Assembly: GCF_000513895.2 (NCBI RefSeq) | Contig: NZ_CP165782.1 | Location: 2,170,001 to 2,234,000, forward strand | DNA length: 64,000 nucleotides | Source of the DNA: Ensifer sp. WSM1721 | GTDB lineage: Bacteria > Pseudomonadota > Alphaproteobacteria > Rhizobiales > Rhizobiaceae | Direction of reading: 5' to 3' | Part shown: in pieces, positions 37,860 through 45,281 of the stretch | Layout of the letters: each line of letters begins with the position of its first letter | Numbering within the stretch: the stretch's first letter is position 1 | Translations under genes and position numbers: made by a program | Notes under the pieces: generated by a model | What the model was told of the DNA's origin: nothing | The model's input: only the letters and a program-made list of their open reading frames with translations | Database searches by the model: none

Positions 37860-38282
37860 TTATGAGGTCATCAAATCGATGACCCGCATAATCGCGATCG
37901 CACTGCTCGCGTTCTGGGTGCCTTCTGTTGTATCGGCGTTAGCGCAGGTCCAAACGTCACCCTTCTTGACTGTGAATTTCTTTCCGTTCTGAACGACTGA
38001 AAGTTCTCCCTCTGTCATGTGGCAGACCATGTCGTTCTTCATCACGTTGTCCGGCGTCTTCGCACCGGGTTGAATAACAACATCGCGCAGCTTGACCATT
38101 TTATAAGCCGGTATGACTGAAGCCCGCTCACCAAGCGCAACAACCCTGACACCGGGACCGACCTCCTCACCCTCATCCGGGCCGTAGGTCTGGGCGGCTG
38201 CTGGTGTCACCCAAGCGATCAGAGGTGTGGCGGCCATTGTAAGACCAAGCGCGAGTGTGGATCTACGATTGACGGCTTCCAT
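37860..38282 (-). CDS. Exported cupin-domain protein
   Basis: 140 residues. The N-terminus NRRSTLALGLTMAATPLIAW has a twin-Arg and a hydrophobic core ending AAAQT, compatible with Tat or Sec export. The remainder is a single small cupin barrel (VIQPGAKTPDNVMKNDMVCHMTEGEL, then FTVKKGDVWTCANAD). The usual metal-binding HxH is replaced by other residues, so it may bind ligand without catalysis. AGGAAGC lies directly before the ATG at 38282. Confidence 0.72.
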   Translation of the reverse strand: MEAVNRRSTLALGLTMAATPLIAWVTPAAAQTYGPDEGEEVGPGVRVVALGERASVIPAYKMVKLRDVVIQPGAKTPDNVMKNDMVCHMTEGELSVVQNGKKFTVKKGDVWTCANADTTEGTQNASSAIAIMRVIDLMTS

Positions 38283-38558
38283 TGCTTCCTCCCTAGCCAA
38301 CTTTGTTCCGGAAAAAAGTAGGCAACCAATCAGTGTGAGCCGCTTCCACTGAGAGTCAACGGGCACTTCCGATTTGGACTGTCTCGCGTACGCTCGTGGG
38401 CGAGAGGCTCCGAGAGGTCGACAAACCGCCGGGTCCTCGTGCGAGCGTGTTCGTACCGGCCGGGCGTCGACTTCGATTTGATGTCCGGTCTCGGTCAGGA
38501 GTTGCCCAGCTTGCCTCGTTCAACGTCGGCAAAGGGATCGGTTCTCGCCATTCATTGT

Positions 38559-38588
38559 GGGTACCAAGCGTCAGGCTTTCACCACTAG
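38559..38588 (-). repeat. 30-bp repeat, right copy
   Basis: Reverse complement of the copy at 36665-36694 with a single mismatch (G for A in the TTRGTACCC part). Flanking bases do not match beyond the 30 bp. Confidence 0.7.
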
Positions 38589-38726
38589 AAATCTTTCATG
38601 GCGATCGGAACCGCCCTCGGGTGGAACGCGCAAAAGCGCAAGCAGCCTCTCGACCCTTCGCACTTTTGCTCGCCCTCGCCAGGGGCTGATCTTGCCTGGA
38701 CGCCCGGCGACGGGACGCCGGTTCAC

Positions 38727-38948
38727 TCACTGCAACCGACGAGTCGACGTATCGAGGCCCGCGCCCGTGATGACGAGCTCGTGCCGGTGGCGTATCTCGT
38801 CGGCGACGGCGTGCAACGCCATCTCGACGCAATATTCCACCGCCTGGGCATCCAGCGCTCGTGCGCTATCGCGGATATGTGTCAGCATCCTCGCGATGCT
38901 CGCGAGTTCCGACTCAGTGTCCGTCGAAGATAAAACATGCTTAGTCAT
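38727..38948 (-). CDS. Small conserved-looking hypothetical protein
   Basis: 73 residues, mostly helical and rich in Ala, Arg and His, with the core RDSARALDAQAVEYCVEMALHAVADEI. No domain is recognised. The start at 38948 has only a weak G-rich site upstream, so calling rests on the coherent amphipathic sequence and low overlap with other frames. It lies downstream of the YcaO gene on the same strand (193 bp gap) and could be co-transcribed. It lacks the Cys/Ser/Thr-rich tail expected of a classical azole precursor peptide. Confidence 0.5.
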   Translation of the reverse strand: MTKHVLSSTDTESELASIARMLTHIRDSARALDAQAVEYCVEMALHAVADEIRHRHELVITGAGLDTSTRRLQ

Positions 38949-39141
38949 TCGAACCCCCACTGCGTACGCTAACCTGAGCCCGACTATAAACGAATCCGCC
39001 GCTTACGCGCGTTGCACGAGCGTTGCACACGCAAAAGTAGTTATTCTAGTCACGTTCCACCAAAATCATGGGGGCTCAAATCAATCTGTGAGGAGAAATT
39101 GACCGGCAGACTATGAGTGGCGGTTCAGCGAAAAGCGCTAT

Positions 39142-40374
39142 TCAAGACGAGATCGCCCGCGACAGCGCGCGCAAGCCGAAACGACGCGCCCTGTTGCCTT
39201 CGGGGCTTTCGAGATCGGGAATGACAACCTTCACTACGGAAAAGGGAAAACGGTCCGCAGAGAGCCGTACCGCGATGACGGACCGGACACCCGCCTCCTT
39301 CACACGATCGATGGTGCAACGCAACAGGGAACCGAGGCCGACACCGACCGAGGGGGTGCGAAGCGCCAACCGGCGCGGCTCCGCCAGGAAAGCGCGCCGT
39401 GTCGTTTCCGGCAGGGGCCGACTGAAGGCCTCGGGATGGACGTCGTCCCGAGCGCCGCTGACATAGGTGAGTCGCGACTGAACCGCCTCGGTCACCGCTC
39501 GGATCGCCGCGCGGACCGGGAAGAGATGCGCTCCGCAGCCGCTCGTCACCTCGACGAAGCGCACTTGCCCGCCGGTTACAACGCTGCTTGGCGCGAGCAG
39601 CGCGAGAAAGGCAGGAATATCCATGTCGCTAGTGATGTCGAAAAGCCGGAGCTCAAGCCCCGCCGCTTTGATGCGCTCGACGAGCTGGCCTAGCACCGGA
39701 TCGCCGAAGGCCTCGGGAGCAACGCATTTGCGATGACGGGCTTCAGGACCGGACACTTGCCAGAGAACATGCGCGTCGCGCTCGACCCGTTCGAGAATGC
39801 CATGCAACATCGCCTCCTCGACGACGTTTCCCGACGCGAGCCCGTCGGACGACATCCAGAAGCGCGAAGGACGCGTGCGGTCGAGTAGGACCGCCTCGAG
39901 CGGTACGAAGACATCGCGGCCGGAGACAAGATCGACACCGCCGACCCACGTTATTTCTTCATCCGGCCCGACATCCTCCCGCCCCGCCGCGGTGAGGCCG
40001 GGAAGCGGATCGGCCGCGCGCCCGGAAGCACCGAGATTGCGGGCGGTATCCACGACCGTTTCGACAGCCGGCTGACCAGCGACGGCGCGCTCCAGCGCTT
40101 CCATGATCGCCGACACCTTCGCGTCCGCATCCGTCAGGCCCTTGCCTTGCGCAACGACGATCGACCTTGCGTTCGGCGTAAAGGCGCACCAGACCGGAAG
40201 TCCGATATGGTCGAGGCCCGTCTGCCGGGCGACCCTCGTCACGCCGAAACCGGCAAGAAAAGGTCGAACACGGGCAAGTGTCTCCTCCGGGCTGCACACC
40301 CGGTCGGAATATGCATTGCCCAACACGGCGCGGCGCTCGGACCCGATGCTTTCCTTCGGCGTCTCGTCCCCCAT
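39142..40374 (-). CDS. YcaO-domain ATP-dependent cyclodehydratase/thioamidation-type enzyme
   Basis: About 410 residues with the full YcaO ATP-binding pattern: SAIMEALERAVAG, EEAMLHGILERVERDAHVLW and the GCGAHLFPVRAAIRAVTEAV block followed by QSR and a final VVIPDLE. YcaO enzymes activate amide backbones with ATP to make azol(in)es, amidines or thioamides, in peptides or in proteins. The start is unsure, since no candidate has a clear ribosome site; the ATG at 40374 begins the conserved part, with in-frame options up to 40437. No TfuA, E1-like or dehydrogenase partner is beside it; only a small 73-residue gene follows. The target is unknown. Confidence 0.82.
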   Translation of the reverse strand: MGDETPKESIGSERRAVLGNAYSDRVCSPEETLARVRPFLAGFGVTRVARQTGLDHIGLPVWCAFTPNARSIVVAQGKGLTDADAKVSAIMEALERAVAGQPAVETVVDTARNLGASGRAADPLPGLTAAGREDVGPDEEITWVGGVDLVSGRDVFVPLEAVLLDRTRPSRFWMSSDGLASGNVVEEAMLHGILERVERDAHVLWQVSGPEARHRKCVAPEAFGDPVLGQLVERIKAAGLELRLFDITSDMDIPAFLALLAPSSVVTGGQVRFVEVTSGCGAHLFPVRAAIRAVTEAVQSRLTYVSGARDDVHPEAFSRPLPETTRRAFLAEPRRLALRTPSVGVGLGSLLRCTIDRVKEAGVRSVIAVRLSADRFPFSVVKVVIPDLESPEGNRARRFGLRALSRAISS

Positions 40375-40573
40375 CCGTTGAATGCCGTCGACGGGCCAGT
40401 CACGCCCGCTCATCTGACCGAACATCGCAATTGCCACCGCCGGCTGGCGGTGAAGACAGGACGCCTTCTTCCATGCCCTCTCCTACCTCACGACCAATGT
40501 CGAAGCGCTCTCGAATGTCCCGAACAACCCCTGATCAACATGCTCAAAAAGCCGAAACATAGCAACTCGCCGC

Positions 40574-40682
40574 ATACAGCGCCGCGCGCCTTATCAGACG
40601 CACAAACGTCGCTGTAGCACTTTGAATTGCTGCATGTCCTTTGTCCCTAAATCGAGGTCGACTCAAGGAGACATGCAGCAGG
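40574..40682 (-). repeat. Double-hairpin intergenic repeat, copy 1
   Basis: This stretch matches the reverse complement of 42971-43079 over about 105 bp. Both contain the block GTAGCACTTTGAATTGCTGC flanked on one side by a GCGTCT...AGACGC hairpin and on the other by a GCATGT...ACATGC hairpin. It is a member of the short palindromic repeats common in rhizobial chromosomes; no coding potential is seen. Confidence 0.7.
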
Positions 40683-40755
40683 CGTCTACGGCCGATAACC
40701 GATCGGACCGCGGGTGCGCCGTTGTTCGGCCGTCGCTTTGATGCTATATTGATCC

Positions 40756-40838
40756 TGTTCGATCGAGGGCGCCGGCACCCCTCCGAAGATCGTTCGCCTG
40801 GAGCGCGCTTGGCCCAAACAAGCGCGCTTTCATATTTT
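40756..40838 (+). ncRNA. Candidate small trans-acting RNA gene
   Basis: A -10 hexamer CTATAT (40744-40749) with GTTGTT 17 bp upstream fits the rhizobial housekeeping promoter. About 50 nt downstream lies a 9-bp perfect stem AGCGCGCTT / AAGCGCGCT (40802-40828) followed by TTCATATTTTTG, a rho-independent terminator. There is no open reading frame of note between promoter and terminator. This is the promoter-terminator pair of an orphan intergenic transcript of about 80 nt. The family is not identified. Confidence 0.5.
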
Positions 40839-40978
40839 TGCCCCACCATCGGCGAAGCCAAGATACGACGGCGCAACAACTGCCGCTCATCACAGCAATT
40901 TCAGGAAAAGGGTGACCCTCCGGAATTGCGGAGTTTCAAAGGTTAGATCCGGCGCGTCGAGGGAAGCGCCCGGCGCAA

Positions 40979-41013
40979 AACCCCGGCGAGCCTGGAAGCT
41001 CACCGGGTGACGT
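40979..41013. terminator. Bidirectional terminator hairpin
   Basis: CCCGGCGAGC and GCTCACCGGG form a 10-bp stem with one mismatch, followed on the plus strand by a run of eight T (41003-41010) and on the minus strand by TTTTGCG. It lies just after the stop of the minus-strand DUF1236 gene and ends its transcript. Confidence 0.75.
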
Positions 41014-41018
41014 TTTTT

Positions 41019-41438
41019 TTATTGAACCACCTGCACCACCGTGCGGGTCTTCGGGTCCGCGATCACGCGCTGCTCGTTGACCACGGCGTAGGCGTAGCGC
41101 GTGTCTTCCGGAATGGGAGTGAGGACGACCGTCTCAGGCAACGGCTTGCCCACGACAATCTGCTCCTGGATTACGATCGGTTGCGGCGGAAGCGGCTGCG
41201 CTTCCACATACTCGATCACCTTCGGCGGAGGCGGGTCAAGGGCCGCACCAGCGATCGCGCCAGCAACACCACCAACGGCGGCACCGACCGGCCCGCCGAC
41301 AATCGCGCCCGTGGCGGCTCCGCCGGCCGCGCCGGTTACGGCACTGTTCCTCGATGTGTCTTCCGCCGCAGCAGGGACAGCCATCGAGCTCAATCCGACA
41401 CCCAAGGCAATAGCACTCTTGATGAGGATACCTGTCAT
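41019..41438 (-). CDS. DUF1236-family exported protein
   Basis: 139 residues. A signal peptide ends near VPAAAE, a glycine-zipper stretch (residues 30-65, GAAGGAATGAIVGGPVGAAVGG) follows, then a Pro-rich linker and the DUF1236 block RYAYAVVNEQRVIADPKTRTVVQVV. The glycine zipper suggests membrane association in the envelope. A terminator hairpin follows directly. Function is unknown; the family is typical of rhizobia. Confidence 0.82.
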   Translation of the reverse strand: MTGILIKSAIALGVGLSSMAVPAAAEDTSRNSAVTGAAGGAATGAIVGGPVGAAVGGVAGAIAGAALDPPPPKVIEYVEAQPLPPQPIVIQEQIVVGKPLPETVVLTPIPEDTRYAYAVVNEQRVIADPKTRTVVQVVQ

Positions 41439-41612
41439 CAGAAGTTCTCCTTGTTATGAGTCCCTTCCAGAGGACAACCCACAGGGCCCGAGAGTGTTCC
41501 CGTATTCGCCTCGCTGTAGGTGCTGCCAAGGGGCAGAGTCCTTACACGCGTAGAGATTGCATTAACCATACTCGTTTACGTTCCTCGCGGGGTTTGCAAA
41601 GGGAATGGGGCA

Positions 41613-42452
41613 ATGATCCGGGCGGGCAGTCTTCTCGTTATTCTTCTTTCAGGTGCGCGGCTCGCGGCGGCGGCCGATATCGACGGGCCGCTGGTCGGGC
41701 CCGAGGATAATTATGAGGTGCCGGTAGAACAATCTTCAGGCGGCGTCGCCGGTTATATCGAAGGCTCCTATGGCGCCGCCGTCGATGCACCCGGCGATAT
41801 CGATACAGATAGCTGGGAATTGCGAGGTGCGGTGAACTTCGACGCCGGCTCCGGCATGAACCTGCAGGTCGACCTGGGCTACACCCGCGCTTCGTACGAT
41901 GATCTCGACACGAACAGCTATGATGGCGCGCTCCACGGCTACTACCGCGACAATACTTATGCAGCCGGCGCCTTCCTGCAGGCGGCACGCCTCGATCCGG
42001 GCATCGACACCCATGTCAACGATTACCTCGGCGGCCTCGAAGGCGCCTATTTCCTCGACACCTGGACCCTGCACGGGGCGCTCGGCTACGGCCAGACGCG
42101 GATGGAAGGCATCGACGCCGACCACTACATGGGCGCGCTCGGCGCACGCATATACGCGACCGACAACATCCGCTTCGACATCGACGGCTCCCTCAACCGC
42201 ATCTCGGAAAGCGACATCGATTATGATCTGCGTACCCTGAAGCTGACGGCCAACTACCGGCCCGAGGCCTTCCCCGTCACGCTCTTCGCCGGTTACAAAT
42301 ATGTGAATGAAGAGCTCTCCGGTTTCCGTGAATCGCTTTCCGGCAACACGAGCACGATCTTCGGCGGCTTGCGCTTCTCCTTTGGCTCGGCAACCCTGCG
42401 GGAGGAAGAGCGCCTCGGCCCTGTCTGGTCCAACAACCGCCTGGCGTTCTGA
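41613..42452 (+). CDS. Outer-membrane beta-barrel protein of unknown function
   Basis: 279 residues. The signal peptide (ending LAAAAD) is followed by alternating-hydrophobicity strands with aromatic girdles (VAGYIEGSYGAAVDAPG, LQVDLGYTRASYDD, GGLRFSFGS) and a terminal aromatic LAF, the pattern of small porin-like barrels. The ATG at 41613 has GGGAATGGGG before it; the frame extends upstream but without signal-peptide character. No specific substrate can be inferred. It is transcribed alone. Confidence 0.75.
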   Translation: MIRAGSLLVILLSGARLAAAADIDGPLVGPEDNYEVPVEQSSGGVAGYIEGSYGAAVDAPGDIDTDSWELRGAVNFDAGSGMNLQVDLGYTRASYDDLDTNSYDGALHGYYRDNTYAAGAFLQAARLDPGIDTHVNDYLGGLEGAYFLDTWTLHGALGYGQTRMEGIDADHYMGALGARIYATDNIRFDIDGSLNRISESDIDYDLRTLKLTANYRPEAFPVTLFAGYKYVNEELSGFRESLSGNTSTIFGGLRFSFGSATLREEERLGPVWSNNRLAF

Positions 42453-42970
42453 TCCGCCGCTCCGCCGAACCGAACGCGCGCGCCGGATACCCGCACGGCA
42501 CGAGCAACCGTCATTGCTTGCCTCGTGATATTGAAGGGCGCTCTCGAAAATCGGCGTCGGAAATTGATCGCTTGAAATGGCGGGCCTTCTTTTTGGCCGT
42601 ATTTGGCCGTAGACGCGCGCTCTTACCTTTCCGGTACTTCGCAAGCGCCTTGCTACGGATGCACTTTCCATTGTTGAGGAGCGCGAAAGCCGCCGCGCGG
42701 CAAGACCCGGCTTGAGGTCGCGCGCTGAGCCCGCTGGGGCAACTTGGGCAACTTTCGATCGCGAATGCAATGGCTGAGCGGCGAGCGGCGCTCAACATGA
42801 GCAACCTCGAGCTCGAGCTCAAATGTGACCGAACTCAGGGCCGTTCTCTCAACCCGCAATGAGATCAGCATGCACGCAGAGTTCAAGGTCGGCCGTGACT
42901 TCATCATTTGCAGAACCGCAAAGGACAGCAGCGGTAAGTGGGCTATGGCGCCGTTCGCTCATATCGTGCA
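42453..42970. other. Gene-poor stretch with no supported gene
   Basis: Between the barrel gene and the second double-hairpin repeat I see no gene with a convincing start. A frame at 42825 (GTG start) encodes HAEFKVGRDFIICRTAKDS and runs into the repeat, which may mean a decayed gene fragment cut by the repeat. Confidence 0.4.
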
Positions 42971-43079
42971 GCTACTGCATGTTTCCTTAAATCGTACCCG
43001 ATTTAAGGACAAAAACATGCAGCAATTCAAAGTGCTACAGCGTCCTTTGTGCGTCTGAAAAGACGCACGGCGCTGTAAT
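42971..43079 (+). repeat. Double-hairpin intergenic repeat, copy 2
   Basis: Opposite-orientation copy of the 40574-40682 element. It contains the arms CTTAAATCG..CGATTTAAG within a longer GCATGT..ACATGC hairpin, the shared block AGCAATTCAAAGTGCTACAG and the hairpin GTGCGTCTGAAAAGACGCAC. Confidence 0.75.
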
Positions 43080-43195
43080 AGTCTAAGCGGAAAACAAGAG
43101 GCGGCAGGGAGCGGCCGTAGGCGCTCGACCTGCCGCATGATCGCCCGGCGCCAGAGGGGGAGAGCGCCAGGCAATAAGTAATACTTAGTTTATTT

Positions 43196-43224
43196 CTTGC
43201 TTAATTAGACTTTAGTAGCATAGT
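43196..43224 (+). promoter_or_regulatory. Candidate promoter of the 62-residue gene
   Basis: CTTGCT and CATAGT are 17 bp apart in an AT-rich stretch immediately upstream of the small gene at 43254, resembling the rhizobial CTTGAC-N17-CTATAT pattern. Confidence 0.4.
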
Positions 43225-43253
43225 CTGACCGTCCACTGCCTGGGAGGAGCAAG

Positions 43254-43442
43254 ATGGAGCATGTCGAAGCCGAACAGCTTTCGAAGCAACCCGTTACCAA
43301 GGTTTGGAACGTCCACGAATTTTGCCAACGACATCAATTGGGTGAGAAAGAAGAGATCCGACTTCGTCGGCTATTCGGTCGGTTCGCCACGGCTCGCGAG
43401 CTGCTGCACAACGCCAAACGCGCTCCCAAGTGGAGATACTGA
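43254..43442 (+). CDS. Small basic protein of unknown function
   Basis: 62 residues: VWNVHEFCQRHQLGEKEEIRL then RRLFGRFATARELLHNAKR and a basic end RAPKWRY. A strong GGGAGGAG lies 5 nt before the ATG and an AT-rich promoter-like sequence upstream, which makes a real gene likely. The helical, basic make-up would suit a nucleic-acid or protein partner, but no domain is recognised. A GC-rich hairpin lies 70 bp after the stop. Confidence 0.68.
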   Translation: MEHVEAEQLSKQPVTKVWNVHEFCQRHQLGEKEEIRLRRLFGRFATARELLHNAKRAPKWRY

Positions 43443-43512
43443 GGGTTGGCAATAGGATCCCGCGTTCATCGCTGACGCGGGCTCGGTCGCAAATGAAGCT
43501 GCGCACCGAAAA

Positions 43513-43557
43513 AACCGACCCGGCTCTGTGGCCGGGTCGGTTGAAAGGTCTTTCTAC
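43513..43557 (+). terminator. Likely terminator hairpin after the 62-residue gene
   Basis: AACCGACCCGGC and GCCGGGTCGGTT make a perfect 12-bp stem around TCTGTG, followed by GAAAGGTCTTTCT, a poor but T-containing tail. It ends transcripts from the small gene upstream. Confidence 0.6.
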
Positions 43558-43594
43558 CGTATACGTCACATGGCGCCACGAAGAGGCGAGGACG

Positions 43595-43655
43595 GCAAGA
43601 TCCCTTCTCCGAGCGTGCGGGGAAAAGGTGGCCGGCAAGCCGGATGAGGGGAGAT
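43595..43655. repeat. Degenerate RIME-like repeat
   Basis: CCCTTCTCCGAGCGTGCGGG, GAAAAGG and the GCAAGCCGGATGAGGGG ending resemble the RIME elements elsewhere in the window with several mismatches. It lies after the convergent SIMPL gene. Confidence 0.6.
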
Positions 43656-43712
43656 GTCTCACCTCTCGACGACCACCCCGAGCTGAGCCCGGGTCCTCCG
43701 CGTCGAGACCGA

Positions 43713-44495
43713 TCACTGCTCGATGGCGAAGGTCACGTTGACGGTGACGTTGTAGGCGTTCTCACCGGTTGCCACCGGCACTGCATCGGCGGCAAATTCC
43801 TTGGCCATGCTGCGCGCCACGGGGATCGGCTCGGGCCGGTCGGGCTGCTCCGCGATCTCGATCAGCCGGCCGAGCGAGACGCCGGCCGCTTCGGCCAGAA
43901 CCCTTGCCTTGTTGATGGCGTCGGCGACGGCGGCCTTGCGGGCCTCGGTGATCACAGCATCCGGCTTGTCGTTTGTGAATTCGATGCCGCCGCCCTGATT
44001 GACGCCGAGGGTGACCGACTTGTCGAGGACTTCGCCTAGCTTGGTAAGATCGCGCACGCGCACGCTAACCCCGTTGACGACCTGATAGCCGACGAGCTCC
44101 GGCGGCCGGTTGCCACCGTCATTGTTCTGCGGGTAGTTGTATTGCGGCATGATCGAAAAGCCGCTCGTCTGCAGGTCGCGCTCGGCAATGCCGGATTGTT
44201 TCAGCGCCGCCAGCACGTCCTCCATCGCCTTGTTGTTGGCATCGAGCGCCTCGCGTGCGGTCTTGGCGTCCTTGACGACGCTCAGCTGCAGGATCGCCAT
44301 GTCCGGAGCAGTCGTCGAGCGGCCCTCGCCGGAGACCTTGATCACCGCCTGGCGGCCCCTGATCCCCTCGGGGCGCCCCTTGTCCCCCTTGCCGGCGACG
44401 TTGTCGTCCGCCGCCGCGGCGGCCGCGAAGGCACCGGCAAAGACGGCGGCGACAGCGGCGACATGAACCGTGCGGGCAATGCGTGTAGCAATCAT
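43713..44495 (-). CDS. Periplasmic SIMPL-domain (DUF541) protein
   Basis: 260 residues with a long signal peptide (AFAAAAAADDN near residue 30) and the SIMPL layout IKVSGEGRSTTAPDMAILQLSV, then GISERDL-like GIAERDLQTSGFSI and a final VNVTFAIEQ. The family is of unknown molecular function and is linked in some bacteria to oxidative-stress response. It is transcribed alone, divergent from the tRNA gene downstream of it in the window. Confidence 0.88.
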   Translation of the reverse strand: MIATRIARTVHVAAVAAVFAGAFAAAAAADDNVAGKGDKGRPEGIRGRQAVIKVSGEGRSTTAPDMAILQLSVVKDAKTAREALDANNKAMEDVLAALKQSGIAERDLQTSGFSIMPQYNYPQNNDGGNRPPELVGYQVVNGVSVRVRDLTKLGEVLDKSVTLGVNQGGGIEFTNDKPDAVITEARKAAVADAINKARVLAEAAGVSLGRLIEIAEQPDRPEPIPVARSMAKEFAADAVPVATGENAYNVTVNVTFAIEQ

Positions 44496-44647
44496 GGATG
44501 TGTCTCTCCGGTTGTTTATCGGCCGATTCCATGCTTATCGATTGTGTAGGTATTGCGGCAATGGCTTGTCCGCAAAAAGGTTTTCCGCTAGAGCCATTGC
44601 CAGCGTGCGAATTACCATTGGTTCGCAACAGCCGGCATACGGCAGCA

Positions 44648-44723
44648 GGGCCTGTAGCTCAATGGTTAGAGCCGGCGGCTCATAACCGCTTGGTTGGGGG
44701 TTCGAGTCCCTCCGGGCCCACCA
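44648..44723 (+). tRNA. tRNA with CAU anticodon, probably tRNA-Ile2 (lysidine-modified)
   Basis: 76 nt with a full cloverleaf: acceptor stem GGGCCTG with CGGGCCC (one G-U pair), D-arm AGCTCAATGGTTAGAGC, anticodon loop CTCATAA, T-arm GGGGGTTCGAGTCCCTC and an encoded CCA end at 44721-44723. The body (GCGGCTCATAACCGCTTGGTTGGGGG) resembles E. coli tRNA-Ile2 more than initiator or elongator tRNA-Met, so the CAU is expected to be modified to read AUA codons. It could be annotated as tRNA-Met by automated tools. A gene-poor, remnant-bearing stretch follows. Confidence 0.92.
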
Positions 44724-45065
44724 TTTTCACCCCTAGATCCTGACATCGGGCCGCCGCAAAGTGCGGTCGTGCCGTGAATATGAGGAATATCTCATATTAT
44801 CAATTGGTTGGCTCGTCGTAAGAAGGACTCTGGGCGCCGATTCTCCATTTTCAAACGGCTGTCGATCAGGGGGTTTGGGGTTCAACTGCGAGCGGAAATA
44901 TTCGTCTTTTTGACGCTGGGCAGGACTCGACCAAAGCCCGAAATTCGGCGCGACATCATTTCTTGCAACAAAGTACCGGACCGCGCCGGTCGCGGCGGGC
45001 AGACCCCGTTACTTCTTCCTGAAAGGCGGCCTCTTTCTCCTGCCGGAAGCTGGACGCGCCTCGCT
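44724..45065. other. Gene-poor stretch after the tRNA
   Basis: No gene with a convincing start or recognised product is seen. A frame on the plus strand from 44808 begins MARRKKDSGRR but has no family resemblance and is interrupted in style; it is not called. No copy of the tRNA 3' end was found in the following 2 kb. Confidence 0.35.
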
Positions 45066-45281
45066 TCAGGCTGGCGGGTTGTCGAAAGGCGGAGGGTTAG
45101 CGATCCAGTCGTCGACCTCGTCCGCGTAGAAGGCCTTCCGGCGTCCTGGCGTTACGCGATGCCATTTGGGGAACAGTCCCATGTGCATCAGCCGCTTGAT
45201 GGTGCTTTCCGACAGGGTGGTGAGTATGCAGACCTGGCGCATGCTGTAAAGCCGCCTTGGTTCAGTTGGTTGTGGGGCCAA
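45066..45281 (-). CDS. AlpA/excisionase-like helix-turn-helix protein
   Basis: 71 residues. The core SMRQVCILTTLSESTIKRLM and the wing PKWHRVTPGRRKAFYADEVDDWI match the AlpA/MerR-like DNA-binding domains that direct excision of prophages and integrative elements. AAGGAA lies 9 nt before a TTG at 45281; an ATG at 45242 is the alternative. It lies alone 340 bp after a tRNA gene with no integrase in sight, which suggests it is left over from an element once inserted there. Confidence 0.72.
   Translation of the reverse strand: MAPQPTEPRRLYSMRQVCILTTLSESTIKRLMHMGLFPKWHRVTPGRRKAFYADEVDDWIANPPPFDNPPA

Noticed and set aside
42825..43058. GTG-started 77-codon open frame
   Set aside because: Its last third lies in the double-hairpin repeat, and the start has no convincing ribosome site; treated as a possible fragment only.
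44648..44723. Initiator or elongator tRNA-Met
   Set aside because: The CAU anticodon alone would allow it, but the acceptor pairing and arms resemble tRNA-Ile2; an elongator assignment is not fully excluded.
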